64,000 nucleotides of DNA from Thiohalocapsa sp. PB-PSB1. Its GTDB lineage: Bacteria > Pseudomonadota > Gammaproteobacteria > Chromatiales > Chromatiaceae. The stretch's first letter is position 1. Each line of letters starts with the position of its first letter. A program made the translations under genes and the position numbers. The stretch is taken from NCBI GenBank assembly GCA_016745215.1, contig CP050890.1, positions 744,001-808,000 of the forward strand, given 5' to 3'. Below the pieces are notes generated by a model. The model searched no databases. It was not told where the DNA came from and saw nothing but the letters and a program-made list of their open reading frames with translations. Shown in pieces: positions 36,439 through 45,603 of this stretch.

Positions 36439-37090
36439 CTTAGAGGGTAGAGATATTGACCGTGTCCTCATCGTTGATGATGATCCTGAAGCGCGGGAGC
36501 TGTATGCGGCATACGTTGAAGACGCACGACTGGAGCCCGTGCTTGCAGAAGAACGCTATAACTCGGTTGAACAGCTCTTGAAAACGGCCGATGATGCAAG
36601 TGCCCAGGCCATTGTCTGTGATTTCCACCTTAGCGTTCGCAACTACGCCTCGTTCGACGGGGCATCAGCCGTGGCGCGATGGTACGAGCGATCGACTCCA
36701 GCACTTTTGTGTACCAATTTCGAAAAGGCCCAGGTCGACGAGATGAGACGTTGGCGACACCAGATTCCGGTTTTGATGCGGCCGGACGAGTTTGATTCCG
36801 ATGCCTTCATCGACGGGATTCGTGCTTGCCTGAAAGAGTTTCGTGGTGAGTATCGGCTTACCCGCGAGCCGTTTCGGACATTGGTCAGGGTGATCGATCG
36901 GGATGAGCGCGCGATGTATGTGCAAGTGCCGGGATGGTACGAGCCGTCAACTGCGATCGATCTGCTCAAGGTTGCCGTACCGTCAGCTGTATGGGCGGCT
37001 GCGGCACCGGATCGGCGATTCCATGCCAAAGTCAACATTGGGGCAACACGGATGGAAGAACTGTATTTCAAGGACTGGGAGCTTGGTTGA
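36431..37090 (+). CDS. Receiver-domain (response regulator-like) protein
   Basis: 219 residues. The receiver domain (about 10-135) has the acidic cluster VDDDPE (16-18), the phospho-acceptor Asp64 in IVCDFHLS and Thr95 in LLCTNFEK. The normally invariant Lys is Arg117 (VLMRPDEF), so signalling may be altered. The C-terminal 80 residues are not a DNA-binding domain I recognise, so the output is probably protein-protein. It begins inside the kinase gene (8-base overlap) and its TGA shares a base with the next ATG (TGATG). Confidence 0.8.
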   Translation: MLSLEGRDIDRVLIVDDDPEARELYAAYVEDARLEPVLAEERYNSVEQLLKTADDASAQAIVCDFHLSVRNYASFDGASAVARWYERSTPALLCTNFEKAQVDEMRRWRHQIPVLMRPDEFDSDAFIDGIRACLKEFRGEYRLTREPFRTLVRVIDRDERAMYVQVPGWYEPSTAIDLLKVAVPSAVWAAAAPDRRFHAKVNIGATRMEELYFKDWELG

Positions 37091-38088
37091 TGAGAGACCG
37101 GCTCCCAACGCGTGCGCTGGTGGTGCTGGATATCGGTCATGGCAACGCTGCTGTGCTGCTTACCCCGGAAGGCGTCGGAATTATTGACGCCGGCCCAGGA
37201 CCTGCGCTTATCAAGCTGCTGAATGAGCTGGAAGTCCGCGAGATCGACTGGTTACTGTTGTCGCATGCCGATCAAGATCACATCGGCGGAGCCGTTGCGT
37301 TGTTGGCCGATGGCAGATTTCGGGTGCATCGATTACGCGCCAACCCGGACTCTACGAAGAGGACAGTTGCCTGGGACGATCTAATCTATGAAGCGGACGC
37401 GAATGAAGGCGTTGACTTTCAACCAGGTTTGACTCCAGGCTCCGCCCATGACTACCGCCTCGGGGACATTTCGGTGGAGGTGTTGAGTCCAAGCGCGTAC
37501 TTGGTGAGCAAGGGTGCTGGGGGACGCGACCGCGAAAACCGGCGGATCGTCACCAACTCGTTGAGCGCCGTGGTTCGCGTCATCGGGGCTGGAAATCGGG
37601 TTTTGCTGCCGGGTGACTTGGATCGAGTAGGCTTGGACGATGCGTTGCGCCATCAAGTGGACCTTTCCTGCGACACCTTGGTGTGGCCTCACCATGGAAG
37701 CAATCCAGGAAGCAAGGGAGATTCCTTCGTATCAGACTTGTGCAGCGCTGTCAGGCCTGCATTTGTCGTCTTCTCCATCGGGCGCAACAAATTTGAGAAT
37801 CCAAGGCCGGAACTGGTCAGAGACCTGCGAAGGCAACTTGGATCGCAGGTACGCATTGCCTGTACTCAGCTATCGCGCAACTGCGCTCAGACCTTGGGCA
37901 CTTCGGATCTAGGACACCTCAGCGCTGTCTTCAGCCTGGGCCGAATATCTGGTGAGGCTTGCGCGGGCAGCATTGTTGTGGATCTCGACTCCGGGTGTAT
38001 TTTTCCCGACTCAGCAGCTCATCGGTCGTTCATCGAAAGGAGTGTTCCAATGGCCCTGTGCTTTAAGAAATGGGGAACAGATTCGTGA
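37090..38088 (+). CDS. ComEC-like metallo-beta-lactamase-fold hydrolase
   Basis: 332 residues from ATG 37090. The metal site is LSHADQDH (H59, D61, D63, H64), then LPGDLDRVG (D176) and WPHHGSNPGS (H201-H202). This is the arrangement of the ComEC/Rec2 C-terminal MBL domain, considered a nuclease that degrades one DNA strand during uptake. Here it is free-standing and cytoplasmic, with no membrane part. As the last gene of the methylase-kinase-receiver operon it is the natural effector. Nuclease activity is inferred from family resemblance. Confidence 0.85.
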   Translation: MRDRLPTRALVVLDIGHGNAAVLLTPEGVGIIDAGPGPALIKLLNELEVREIDWLLLSHADQDHIGGAVALLADGRFRVHRLRANPDSTKRTVAWDDLIYEADANEGVDFQPGLTPGSAHDYRLGDISVEVLSPSAYLVSKGAGGRDRENRRIVTNSLSAVVRVIGAGNRVLLPGDLDRVGLDDALRHQVDLSCDTLVWPHHGSNPGSKGDSFVSDLCSAVRPAFVVFSIGRNKFENPRPELVRDLRRQLGSQVRIACTQLSRNCAQTLGTSDLGHLSAVFSLGRISGEACAGSIVVDLDSGCIFPDSAAHRSFIERSVPMALCFKKWGTDS

Positions 38089-38232
38089 GCATCCAGGCCA
38101 TAAAGCTGGAGGAATTTTGACTTCACGCCGAGCGCTGTTTAGCGACAATTAACTTGACGCATCGACGACAACTATCTTGGCGGGTTGTCGAGGCTAAAGT
38201 AGCCGGCATTTTCGCAACGAGAAGGCGAGGAA
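38089..38232. other. Region after the operon
   Basis: No gene. No clear intrinsic terminator with a T-tract was found. Confidence 0.4.
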
Positions 38233-38322
38233 ATGTCGGGCAAGCGGATCAATCTACAACAGGTCAAGTTATACATGAGCAGCAGAAACTAAGGCCGAAC
38301 GCAGGCCCAAGCCAGCGCTAAG
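38233..38322 (+). pseudogene. IS21 istA N-terminal fragment with in-frame stop
   Basis: MSGKRINLQQVKLYMSSRN, a TAA, then GRTQAQASAK: this is the standard start of IS21-type IstA with one stop. A few bases later the ISAzo13 element begins, and no istA continuation is found on its far side. Confidence 0.6.
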
Positions 38323-38335
38323 AAATAGAAATTTA

Positions 38336-39601
38336 TTAACTTGTGCACTCCTGAGAAGCAGCAGGAACGGCGCGATAATTCCATGCTGGCAAAAACGTAT
38401 CAAAGAGGATGCGCATGTTTTGCTTGAAATCTGCCGCCACTTTTCGTCCCGTTTCATAGACCTTATCGATGACATGAACGAACGCCTTGAGTCCCGTTGA
38501 AGTGTGGGTGTTTTCCATGAGTTCCTTGACCAACTCGGTACTGGTGAAAATCACGCCTTGGCAGGCACGGGTCACATGGGGAAAGAGACGGTGTTCGATG
38601 GGATTGTACTTAGAACAGTAGGGCGGATAATGAGCAATGCGAATTTCGATCCCAAGCTCATCGGCGAGGCTCTGCAAGTCCTGTTTAAAGAGGTCGTGAC
38701 GGAAACTGTTACTCCCGCCCCCATCGCACAGCACCAGGATGGAGGTAGCGCTGGGATAGTGTAGGCGACCGTGGTTATACCACCAATGCCGAAAACTGTC
38801 GCAGGCAAATTCACTGGTATCGTGGCTATTCCCGAGTTGGATGTAGCCGACATTATGCTTGATGTCATAGAAGCTATGCGGAATGATGACCCCTTCAGCA
38901 AAGCTGTTGAAATCATGGTCGTAGGTGTGCAGGGCTTCTAAGGTATACAACTGCCCGTCACGGTAAAAATTGCCAAGATTTTCTTTCTTCTTGGTATCCA
39001 TGCTGACGATCGGATTACCCGCGGCCTGATCGGCGGCTTTGAGTTGCGTGATCTTCTCAAATTGGGCATCGCGGTGTTTGATCTCGTCCTTCATGGTCGT
39101 TTTCTTCTGCGCTTTGCGGCGACGGTAGCCATGTTTTTTTAACAGCTTGCGCACGACCCATTGGCTGATCTGGATCTGATGATCTTCTCGCAATGCCGCG
39201 ACAATCTCACCCAGGGTGAGGTTCGTCCAGCGGACCTTTTCATCCATCGGATCGCCCGCGGTATGATGGCGTAGAACCGCCAGGAACTTCTCGTCCAACG
39301 ACGGCCCCCACGTCTGCTCATAGGGGCAACGACCACCACCAGGTTTGCGCACTCGGGGCTTGGTCCCGACTTTGTCCCCGCGAAGCTGCTCGTGTACCTC
39401 GTGCTCAGATAAACCGCTCATCTCGCGCGCGCCTTTGCTTACGGTGTTTCGGCTGCAACCCAGTACCTCCGCAATATACACGCGACCACCGCGACCATAC
39501 TTCAAGGCTTCTAAGCCTGCATACAGACGGCGATCTTTCTCATTCAGGCCCATATAGAAACGACGCATCGATTCCTCTACTTGGGGGGAATAACGCTCCA
39601 T
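38336..39601 (-). CDS. ISAzo13-family transposase, intact
   Basis: 421 residues from 39601. The family pattern is complete: GRGGRVYIAEVLGCSRNTVS (HTH, about 37-56), VSMDTKKKENLGNF, LCDGGGSNSFRHDLF and IAHYPPYCSKYNPIEHRLFP near the C-terminus. The TAA stop lies in the left inverted end TTAACTTGTGCA. Full length and lack of lesions suggest an active enzyme. Confidence 0.9.
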   Translation of the reverse strand: MERYSPQVEESMRRFYMGLNEKDRRLYAGLEALKYGRGGRVYIAEVLGCSRNTVSKGAREMSGLSEHEVHEQLRGDKVGTKPRVRKPGGGRCPYEQTWGPSLDEKFLAVLRHHTAGDPMDEKVRWTNLTLGEIVAALREDHQIQISQWVVRKLLKKHGYRRRKAQKKTTMKDEIKHRDAQFEKITQLKAADQAAGNPIVSMDTKKKENLGNFYRDGQLYTLEALHTYDHDFNSFAEGVIIPHSFYDIKHNVGYIQLGNSHDTSEFACDSFRHWWYNHGRLHYPSATSILVLCDGGGSNSFRHDLFKQDLQSLADELGIEIRIAHYPPYCSKYNPIEHRLFPHVTRACQGVIFTSTELVKELMENTHTSTGLKAFVHVIDKVYETGRKVAADFKQNMRILFDTFLPAWNYRAVPAASQECTS

Positions 39602-39682
39602 TTAGGTCTCCAGAAGTTTGGCTTGGTTGCAGAGGCTAAAATGATACTATACCTTCTCCCTTCTGATGAGCTGCACAAGTTA
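38337..39682 (-). mobile_element. ISAzo13-family insertion sequence
   Basis: Outer ends TAACTTGTGCA (38337) and TGCACAAGTTA (ending 39682) are inverted repeats enclosing the transposase. It inserted beside an IS21 fragment directly after the methylase-kinase-MBL operon. Confidence 0.75.
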
Positions 39683-39693
39683 TCTAATTTCCG

Positions 39694-39757
39694 TTCCTAA
39701 GCATCCAAAAACCGGGAAGCGCTTGTTTTAGTGAGACGGCAGATTTCGACAGCCTAG
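39694..39757 (-). repeat. Repeat 'E', copy 2
   Basis: Inverted match to 20574-20630 (AGGCTGTCGAAATCTGCCGT..). It directly abuts a truncated element A. Confidence 0.6.
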
Positions 39758-39857
39758 GGCTAGCCTCATACGCCCCATTATTTTAACTTTAAAACCAACG
39801 TATTACGAAAAAGCCCCGCGCACCCGCTCGTCAGTTGGTCGGAGTTATGAACAAGTC
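39757..39857 (-). mobile_element. Small inverted-repeat element 'A', copy 5, one end missing
   Basis: Contains GGGCTAGCCTC, CCCGCTCGTCAGTTGGTCGG and AGTTATGAACAAG; the end with GGCCAAGAC is missing where repeat E joins. Confidence 0.65.
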
Positions 39858-39859
39858 CC

Positions 39860-39960
39860 TGATGCCGAACCATGTTTACTTGATTCTCGTACCCGCGGAC
39901 GAGACCGGGCTGTCGCGCGCCGTCGGCGAAACATATGACTTGGCCGAACGCTACGTCTAA
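39860..39960 (+). pseudogene. IS200/Y1 transposase fragment
   Basis: LMPNHVYLILVPADETGLSR then AVGETY is the block around the HUH motif of Y1/RAYT proteins. Here the second His of HVH is Tyr. The frame ends after about 33 codons. Confidence 0.6.
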
Positions 39961-40089
39961 GCAAGCGTGGCCGACTCCCTTGACAAAAGAACGACCGAAG
40001 ACAACTAGAATTGGTGTAAATGGTAAAGTGTCACCGTAATACGCTAGGTGTTTTGGTGCCTTTGCGCCGGAAGTGGTCGTTCATGCACG

Positions 40090-41556
40090 CTAGCGAGCAG
40101 GAGCGTTGCGCTCATCACGATGCCGTCGCATGTGCACTAAATAGGCGACAACCCCCACCAACACTACGACGGAAACCAGCCAACCGAGGCCAATGCTCAG
40201 CGCATAGGCCGTATCTGGATCGGAAGCGATGGACAAAATCGGTTTGGTAACCTGCGCATGGGTGCTTTCGATACGGCCAACACGCCAGTAGCTCGAGTGC
40301 AGATAGAGCTCATAGCCGATGAAGGGTAAGGCAATCAGCAGCCCAGGCTTGGTGATCTTGGGCCAGGCACACAGCAGCTCGTCGAGGCCCTTCATGACCA
40401 GGATCAGAGCCAGGACCAGAGGCATGACGATAAACCGCGTCGGCACGCGCTCGACGTCGGCGAACGGCACGGGCAATTGCTGGATCAGGGTGTAAACATG
40501 GCCCAGGGAGAACAATAACAGAACTGCTGCCGCGGCGAAGATGGGCAACAGATCGCTCGGTGCCTTGCGTCTCGATACGGCGATGAGGGCGATAATGGAG
40601 ATGGTGGTGCCGGTGAATCCCAGATAAAGATCCAATTCCCACCAGGTGGACGGCGTGTAGAGCTCGTCAGGCACCATAAGTTCATGTCCACGCAGCATGG
40701 TCATCGCGTCGATGAGCGTGCCGAAGCTTGGATAGCCGGCATAAAGCAGATCGCGGCTCGGTATCCAGAGTAGCGCAGGCAGTAGACGGCCGAAACCGAG
40801 AAGGCCACCGATCAGTATTGCGATCGCGACGCCCGGGGCCATGGTCATTCGCCAGCACAATGCGATCAGCATGAACATCGTACAAAAAATGGCAAAGTGG
40901 AAGGAACCATTCAGAAACAGCAGACCGAGTAAGAGACCCATGGTTAGCGGGTAGATGCCCGCCTTGCTGCGCGGTCCTCGTTGCGCCTGTATGAGCCCGC
41001 TGAGCACGAGGAAGAACACCGGAAGCAAGAAATAGCCAGCCCACTGCAGATGGCCAACACCGAGGTGTGCGGTCAGGTGGCCATTGAAATTGAATAACAG
41101 CCAAAACGCGCTAAAGGGAGCCAGGCTGATGTTGAGCCGGTTGGCGATTAGCATACAGGCAAGGAATCCGATCGAGTAGAACAGCAGGACATGCAGCAGA
41201 ATGAACAGGCCGTTCGGGAGCCAGCGCAGCAACAGGATATCTGGGGTGAGAATCGTCTCGGGGTTGGCGAGGAAGTCGCGCGTATCGTGGTAAAAGGCAG
41301 TATTCCAGCGCCAGGGGATCTCGGCATTGACTTGGGCAGCACGCAGGGTATCGAGATAGGCGTCTTCTTTGATCCAGTCATAAGCCGTCAGCGCCAGCTC
41401 GCCGCCATTGAAGAAGCCCACCCAATGCGCGATCCCGGTCAAAAACAGCAGCAGCAACAGCGCGCTATGTATCCGCCGTTGGATGTTGGTTGCCGGATCG
41501 TGGAATAAGATCGCGTCGAGCGCTTCTCGTGTCTGGGCGATGACAGTCATGATCAT
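40090..41556 (-). CDS. Large multi-spanning membrane protein, GT-C-like
   Basis: 488 residues from ATG 41556 (a GTG at 41589 is an alternative). About eleven membrane helices; a large loop after helix 1 (AYDWIKEDAYLDTLRAAQVN..WNTAFYHDTRDFL) has the acidic and aromatic residues found in the first periplasmic loop of GT-C glycosyltransferases. No family can be named. It lies downstream of another membrane protein of similar design (41706-43634) on the same strand, 149 bases apart, so both probably act together on lipid-linked sugars or cell-surface glycans. Confidence 0.6.
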   Translation of the reverse strand: MIMTVIAQTREALDAILFHDPATNIQRRIHSALLLLLFLTGIAHWVGFFNGGELALTAYDWIKEDAYLDTLRAAQVNAEIPWRWNTAFYHDTRDFLANPETILTPDILLLRWLPNGLFILLHVLLFYSIGFLACMLIANRLNISLAPFSAFWLLFNFNGHLTAHLGVGHLQWAGYFLLPVFFLVLSGLIQAQRGPRSKAGIYPLTMGLLLGLLFLNGSFHFAIFCTMFMLIALCWRMTMAPGVAIAILIGGLLGFGRLLPALLWIPSRDLLYAGYPSFGTLIDAMTMLRGHELMVPDELYTPSTWWELDLYLGFTGTTISIIALIAVSRRKAPSDLLPIFAAAAVLLLFSLGHVYTLIQQLPVPFADVERVPTRFIVMPLVLALILVMKGLDELLCAWPKITKPGLLIALPFIGYELYLHSSYWRVGRIESTHAQVTKPILSIASDPDTAYALSIGLGWLVSVVVLVGVVAYLVHMRRHRDERNAPAR

Positions 41557-41705
41557 GCTGAGTAGGTTAGGACGATCTGGAATTGCCACAGCCAGGCGTC
41601 GAGCCTAGCTGTTGCGCTGGCCCATGATGCACAGGCTGGTGCGCGTTCGCAGCGGATGGCCGCAAGCCCACTGTGCATGATTGTTGGGCGTTGATGGCGC
41701 TTGCG

Positions 41706-43634
41706 CTATTGCGGTTTCCGTATCAGCAGCAGCGGCATCGGAATGTCCGCTTGCGGGCTTGGAAAGTAGGCCGGATTGTAGTCGGTCTCGAGCAGCCTTG
41801 CGACACAGGGTGCGTAGTCCTGCAACCGATAGATGCCGTGGATGGGATAGTCGTGCAGCAGCACGACCTCAACGCGTCGTTCAGCCAGGTTGACACACAG
41901 GTTCATCCGCTCGCGCTCATGGCCCCACATCGGCGCACGCTCATAGTCGGCCTGTGCCGGCAGATAATAATACTGTCCTGCGGCAGGGAGCCGGTTGGCG
42001 AGCAAATACCAGCGCGGCAGGAAGGTCAAGACCTGGATCGGCTCGCCGGGGTCGAGCCGGGCGTCGATGTGCTCGATCAGCGGCCGCGCGGCGGCCTGCT
42101 CTGCTTGGGCGAGTTGCCGACGTTGCAGCAGAGAGCTCTCCGACAAAGGGCCGGCAAAAGGGGTAAAGCCGACAACGCTGATTGACAAAATCATTGCCAA
42201 CAGCACACCGATGAGCCCCGCGCGCTCGCGCTGCCCAGGCTTCGATCCGCCCATCGGCGCGAGCCAGCGCGCCAGCATGATGGCCAGCAGCGCCGCCGCC
42301 GGCACCTGCAATGAGGCAACCTTGAATCCCTCATCGCCACGCGGGTTGAGGTAGAGCATTCCTACGATCAACAGCAACATTCCACAGGTGGTCGCGATCC
42401 TGCGCCTTCGACTCGATTGTTTGCCCAGGGGGCGATGGGCCGCACGCCGCAGCCAAAACGGTAGCAGCAGAACCGCGAGTAAGGCCCAACCCAGGCGCGG
42501 GTCCATCAGATGCGTCAGTTGACCCAGCCCATGCAGGGCATTGAAGCGCGTGATCGCGGCATAATGAACCTGGTTCAGGTAGAGATGGTAGGCGACATAG
42601 CCCAGCAGATCGGCAAATGCCAGCAGCCACCCGAGCAGCAGCAGGGCCGCGCCAGCGATGCCGATCAGGATAGGTCGTGCCATGCTCGCCAACTGCGCGC
42701 GCAATTGACCGCGCCCATACAGCACCAAGATGACGCCGGCGATGAACAACGCCAACGGCACGGCAAAGGGGTACCCTAGGGCGACCATGCAGGGCAACAT
42801 CGCAGCGCCGATCGCCACCGCACTGGCCGAGTTTGGCCGGCCCAGCAACAACGGCAACAGCCAAAGGCTGAGCGCGATGCTAAAGAACAGGCCGGCGTTG
42901 ATGCTGTAGAGCGGCTCATGCGCCTTCCATGTCGGGTAGAGCGTGGCGATAATGAAGGTCAGCAAGGCCATCGCCAATAGCCGCTGGCGCCGGCTTCCAA
43001 GTGCATGACTGGCGCCCAGGGCGGCCACTGTGAGGATGATTAACGCCCATTGCGCGAGCCGATACGGGGCCATCTCGGTTGCTCCGCTCAGCATATACAC
43101 AGTATGTGCAAGCAGATAGCTCAACGGACCATGATTAGCATAGATGTCGGCGTACAGCCGGCCCCCGGTCGACAGCATCCAGGCGGCAACGACTTTTTCC
43201 GCGGCATCGCCAAACAACGGCAGCTGCAGGCTGCCGGTGATACGCAACAGCAGCCAGCTACCGGCGAGCAACGCCAACAGCAGCGGTGCCGCTGCCGCGA
43301 CCGCAGTGATGCCTGTGCCGATCCGTGCGCGAGCGCGCTCGAAGCTCGAGCTGCCGATCAGCAGCCCTGCCGGCACGGCGACCAGCGTGGCCAAAATCAG
43401 CAGGAGCCGCAACTGCTCGGCATAGAATTCCAGCGGGTGAATGTCGCGCCCGCCGATCAGCCCGCTCAGCAGCGGGCCGGCCGTGCCTGCGTAGGCCGCC
43501 TCCAGTAGCCTTGGCATCAGCCACCAGGCCAGTGCGGTCCCGGCCAGGATGACCAGAGATAAAATGCGAAGCCCCAGGTTCGTCCGGTTGTCGTACTGGA
43601 TCGGCGCGTTCGGCCGGTCATGGTGCTTAATCAT
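41706..43634 (-). CDS. Large multi-spanning membrane protein, GT-C-like
   Basis: 642 residues from ATG 43634, with GGGAG just upstream. At least twelve membrane helices; the loop with GGRLYADIYANHGPLSYLLA (about 150-170) resembles the dolichyl-phosphate-mannose-type GT-C pattern (YxDxxxxHGP). The C-terminal soluble part (about 530-642) contains LPAAGQYYYLPAQADYERAP. Likely a lipid-linked-sugar glycosyltransferase at the inner membrane; the substrate is unknown. A small ORF upstream overlaps its start. Confidence 0.65.
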   Translation of the reverse strand: MIKHHDRPNAPIQYDNRTNLGLRILSLVILAGTALAWWLMPRLLEAAYAGTAGPLLSGLIGGRDIHPLEFYAEQLRLLLILATLVAVPAGLLIGSSSFERARARIGTGITAVAAAAPLLLALLAGSWLLLRITGSLQLPLFGDAAEKVVAAWMLSTGGRLYADIYANHGPLSYLLAHTVYMLSGATEMAPYRLAQWALIILTVAALGASHALGSRRQRLLAMALLTFIIATLYPTWKAHEPLYSINAGLFFSIALSLWLLPLLLGRPNSASAVAIGAAMLPCMVALGYPFAVPLALFIAGVILVLYGRGQLRAQLASMARPILIGIAGAALLLLGWLLAFADLLGYVAYHLYLNQVHYAAITRFNALHGLGQLTHLMDPRLGWALLAVLLLPFWLRRAAHRPLGKQSSRRRRIATTCGMLLLIVGMLYLNPRGDEGFKVASLQVPAAALLAIMLARWLAPMGGSKPGQRERAGLIGVLLAMILSISVVGFTPFAGPLSESSLLQRRQLAQAEQAAARPLIEHIDARLDPGEPIQVLTFLPRWYLLANRLPAAGQYYYLPAQADYERAPMWGHERERMNLCVNLAERRVEVVLLHDYPIHGIYRLQDYAPCVARLLETDYNPAYFPSPQADIPMPLLLIRKPQ

Positions 43635-43848
43635 TGTTGTTCTCCCGGTGATCACTGGAATGGGTTGCCATCGGCGGGGCATCGACGGCGGAATCGATAT
43701 CGCAGGCGTCCAGCATAGCGCCGACGGCATCGACGTGCGCCTGGTCGGTCTGTCCGGCCAGCGCTACAGGCAGCCGCCCGAGCAGCACGCACCATGCTCG
43801 CAGATCGCCGGGGAACTCGATTCGGAATTCCGGAATTCGGCCAGCCAT
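43627..43848 (-). CDS. Small coupled ORF (73 aa), unknown function
   Basis: MAGRIPEFRIEFPGDLRAWC.. ends with NNND and a TAA overlapping the start of the downstream gene (ATGATTAA). Acidic and soluble. The translational overlap is the main support. Confidence 0.45.
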   Translation of the reverse strand: MAGRIPEFRIEFPGDLRAWCVLLGRLPVALAGQTDQAHVDAVGAMLDACDIDSAVDAPPMATHSSDHRENNND

Positions 43849-44112
43849 TTACCCTGCCCAGCAGGGTGAAGCAGCCAGCGGGATTGCAAGCCCTACACAC
43901 CTGCGGCTTGGATTCGGCCTACTTGTTGGCAAGAGGTTATCCCGGCCGATCTCGACCGTAGTATCATGCACTGGAATGTTTTGGTCCGATCCGGCCGGGA
44001 ACGGCTGATTTCGGTTGCTGCTGTTGTGCAGGACGATCCTTTTGCAGTGACATCAAAACACCGCCAAACCTCTTTCTAGCCGGCAGCGGCTCTTACCGAA
44101 AACGGAGAAACC
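43849..44112. promoter_or_regulatory. Divergent intergenic region
   Basis: Separates the minus-strand membrane-protein group from the plus-strand PhaC-like gene; promoters for both directions should lie here. No specific boxes or operators can be named. Confidence 0.35.
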
Positions 44113-45603
44113 ATGTACAAAGCAATGTCGAATATGCTGACCGATCTACCCGACATCGGCACCAGTTGGTGGCGATATTACGTGGCGATGATGCGCGCGA
44201 CCAATCGGGAGATCATGGAGTTTGCTGACAGCAACCTGATTGCGGCACAGATTGCATTACAGGCCGCGAAGGACAACCCCATGAGCGCGATCGAGGCGCT
44301 CGAGGTATTGGAGCACAACGCGGCTTTACTGCGTAAGGGAACCCTGGGCGCGCAGGAAAAGCTGGTCGACTTTATCAAAGATACAAGCCGCGAGGGAATG
44401 GAAGCTTACTTCAATACCCTGCTCTCGCGTGAGGGTGAAACCGTAACCGGCTTTGTTAAACGCGAAGCCGAGATCATGGAGTCAGTGGCTAATTTTAATG
44501 AGCAGATAGAGAAGATCAAAGACGAGTTCGGTTTTCATTTCAACACCCCGCACTATAAGCTGGTGCATGAAACCGATGCGTTCGAACTCTATCAGGTGTT
44601 ACCGGTCAAGTCTGGCGTCAAAGTGCGCGACGACCTGCAGCCGGTATTGTTGATACCGCCCTATATGCTTGGCGTCCACATTCTTTCGTTCTTGCCCTAC
44701 GAGGGGAAGAGCTATTCGCATGCATTCGCCAACGAAGGGATTCCAACCTACGTGCGGGTGGTAAAGGACATTATGACCAACGAGGCGGTGCAGAATGCAA
44801 CCCCGGAAGATGATTGCGACCAGACCCTGGAACTCTGCACCAAGATCAAGGACATTCATGGTAAAAAAGTCACTCTGAACGGAACCTGCCAAGGCGGTTA
44901 CATCGCGCTAATGAACATCCTGTCGGAAAAATTGACGGATGTATGCGACAGCCTGATCACGAATGTGGCACCGATCGATGGCACCTTCAGTGAGGCAATC
45001 AGCGGTATGCCCAACATGCATCACGATTTCGTGACGACGACCTTGCCAAGCGGCAACAAGGTGGCGAATGGCTACCTGCTGAGTCTGGGCATGCGGTTTG
45101 TGGCGATTGACCGGGAAACGCCGCTGGTCAAGGTGCTCGATCAGGTCTCGCTGCACCGGGCGACGGAAATGAATCCGGGCAAGACTCCCGCGGCACTGTT
45201 TCGCTGGTTGTTGAAGGAGCGGGTGCATCTGCCGCTCGCCATCGCCAACGCAAGTTCCAAGACCTTCCACGAGCCGATCGGCGATGATGGCACCTTGCCC
45301 GTCACCCTGTATGGCAAACCTCTGAATGTGAAAACCCTGGCCGATCTCAAGGTGCCTTGGTACCAGGACTATGCAATCAAGGACGATCTGGTCACGCCGC
45401 GCTGTGCGACCGCCGCCAATCGGCATCTCGAAGGCACTGGTATCGTCGAATCGGTCGCATTTCACGGCGGGCATGTGGCAATCCTGACCAGTCCGCACAG
45501 CAAGCGTGCTCCAGTCAACGGCGAGTTCAAGGACGCGAATGGCGCGATGGTTCGCGGACCGGTGAAATTCCAACTGGACAGGAGTGTTGCCGGCAGTGCC
45601 TGA
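44113..45603 (+). CDS. PhaC-like alpha/beta-hydrolase-fold protein
   Basis: 496 residues with CGGAG before the ATG. A helical N-terminus (about 1-140) precedes an alpha/beta-hydrolase domain with Cys259 in GTCQGGYIAL, the lipase-box variant used by class I/III PHA synthases; further landmarks are LLIPPYMLGVHILSF, DDLVTPR and HGGHVAIL (likely Asp and His of the triad). No phaA/phaB/phaE neighbours. It could be a divergent PHA synthase or an acyl-transfer enzyme of unknown substrate. The DUF3141 protein at 21794-24175 has the same Cys motif. Confidence 0.7.
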   Translation: MYKAMSNMLTDLPDIGTSWWRYYVAMMRATNREIMEFADSNLIAAQIALQAAKDNPMSAIEALEVLEHNAALLRKGTLGAQEKLVDFIKDTSREGMEAYFNTLLSREGETVTGFVKREAEIMESVANFNEQIEKIKDEFGFHFNTPHYKLVHETDAFELYQVLPVKSGVKVRDDLQPVLLIPPYMLGVHILSFLPYEGKSYSHAFANEGIPTYVRVVKDIMTNEAVQNATPEDDCDQTLELCTKIKDIHGKKVTLNGTCQGGYIALMNILSEKLTDVCDSLITNVAPIDGTFSEAISGMPNMHHDFVTTTLPSGNKVANGYLLSLGMRFVAIDRETPLVKVLDQVSLHRATEMNPGKTPAALFRWLLKERVHLPLAIANASSKTFHEPIGDDGTLPVTLYGKPLNVKTLADLKVPWYQDYAIKDDLVTPRCATAANRHLEGTGIVESVAFHGGHVAILTSPHSKRAPVNGEFKDANGAMVRGPVKFQLDRSVAGSA

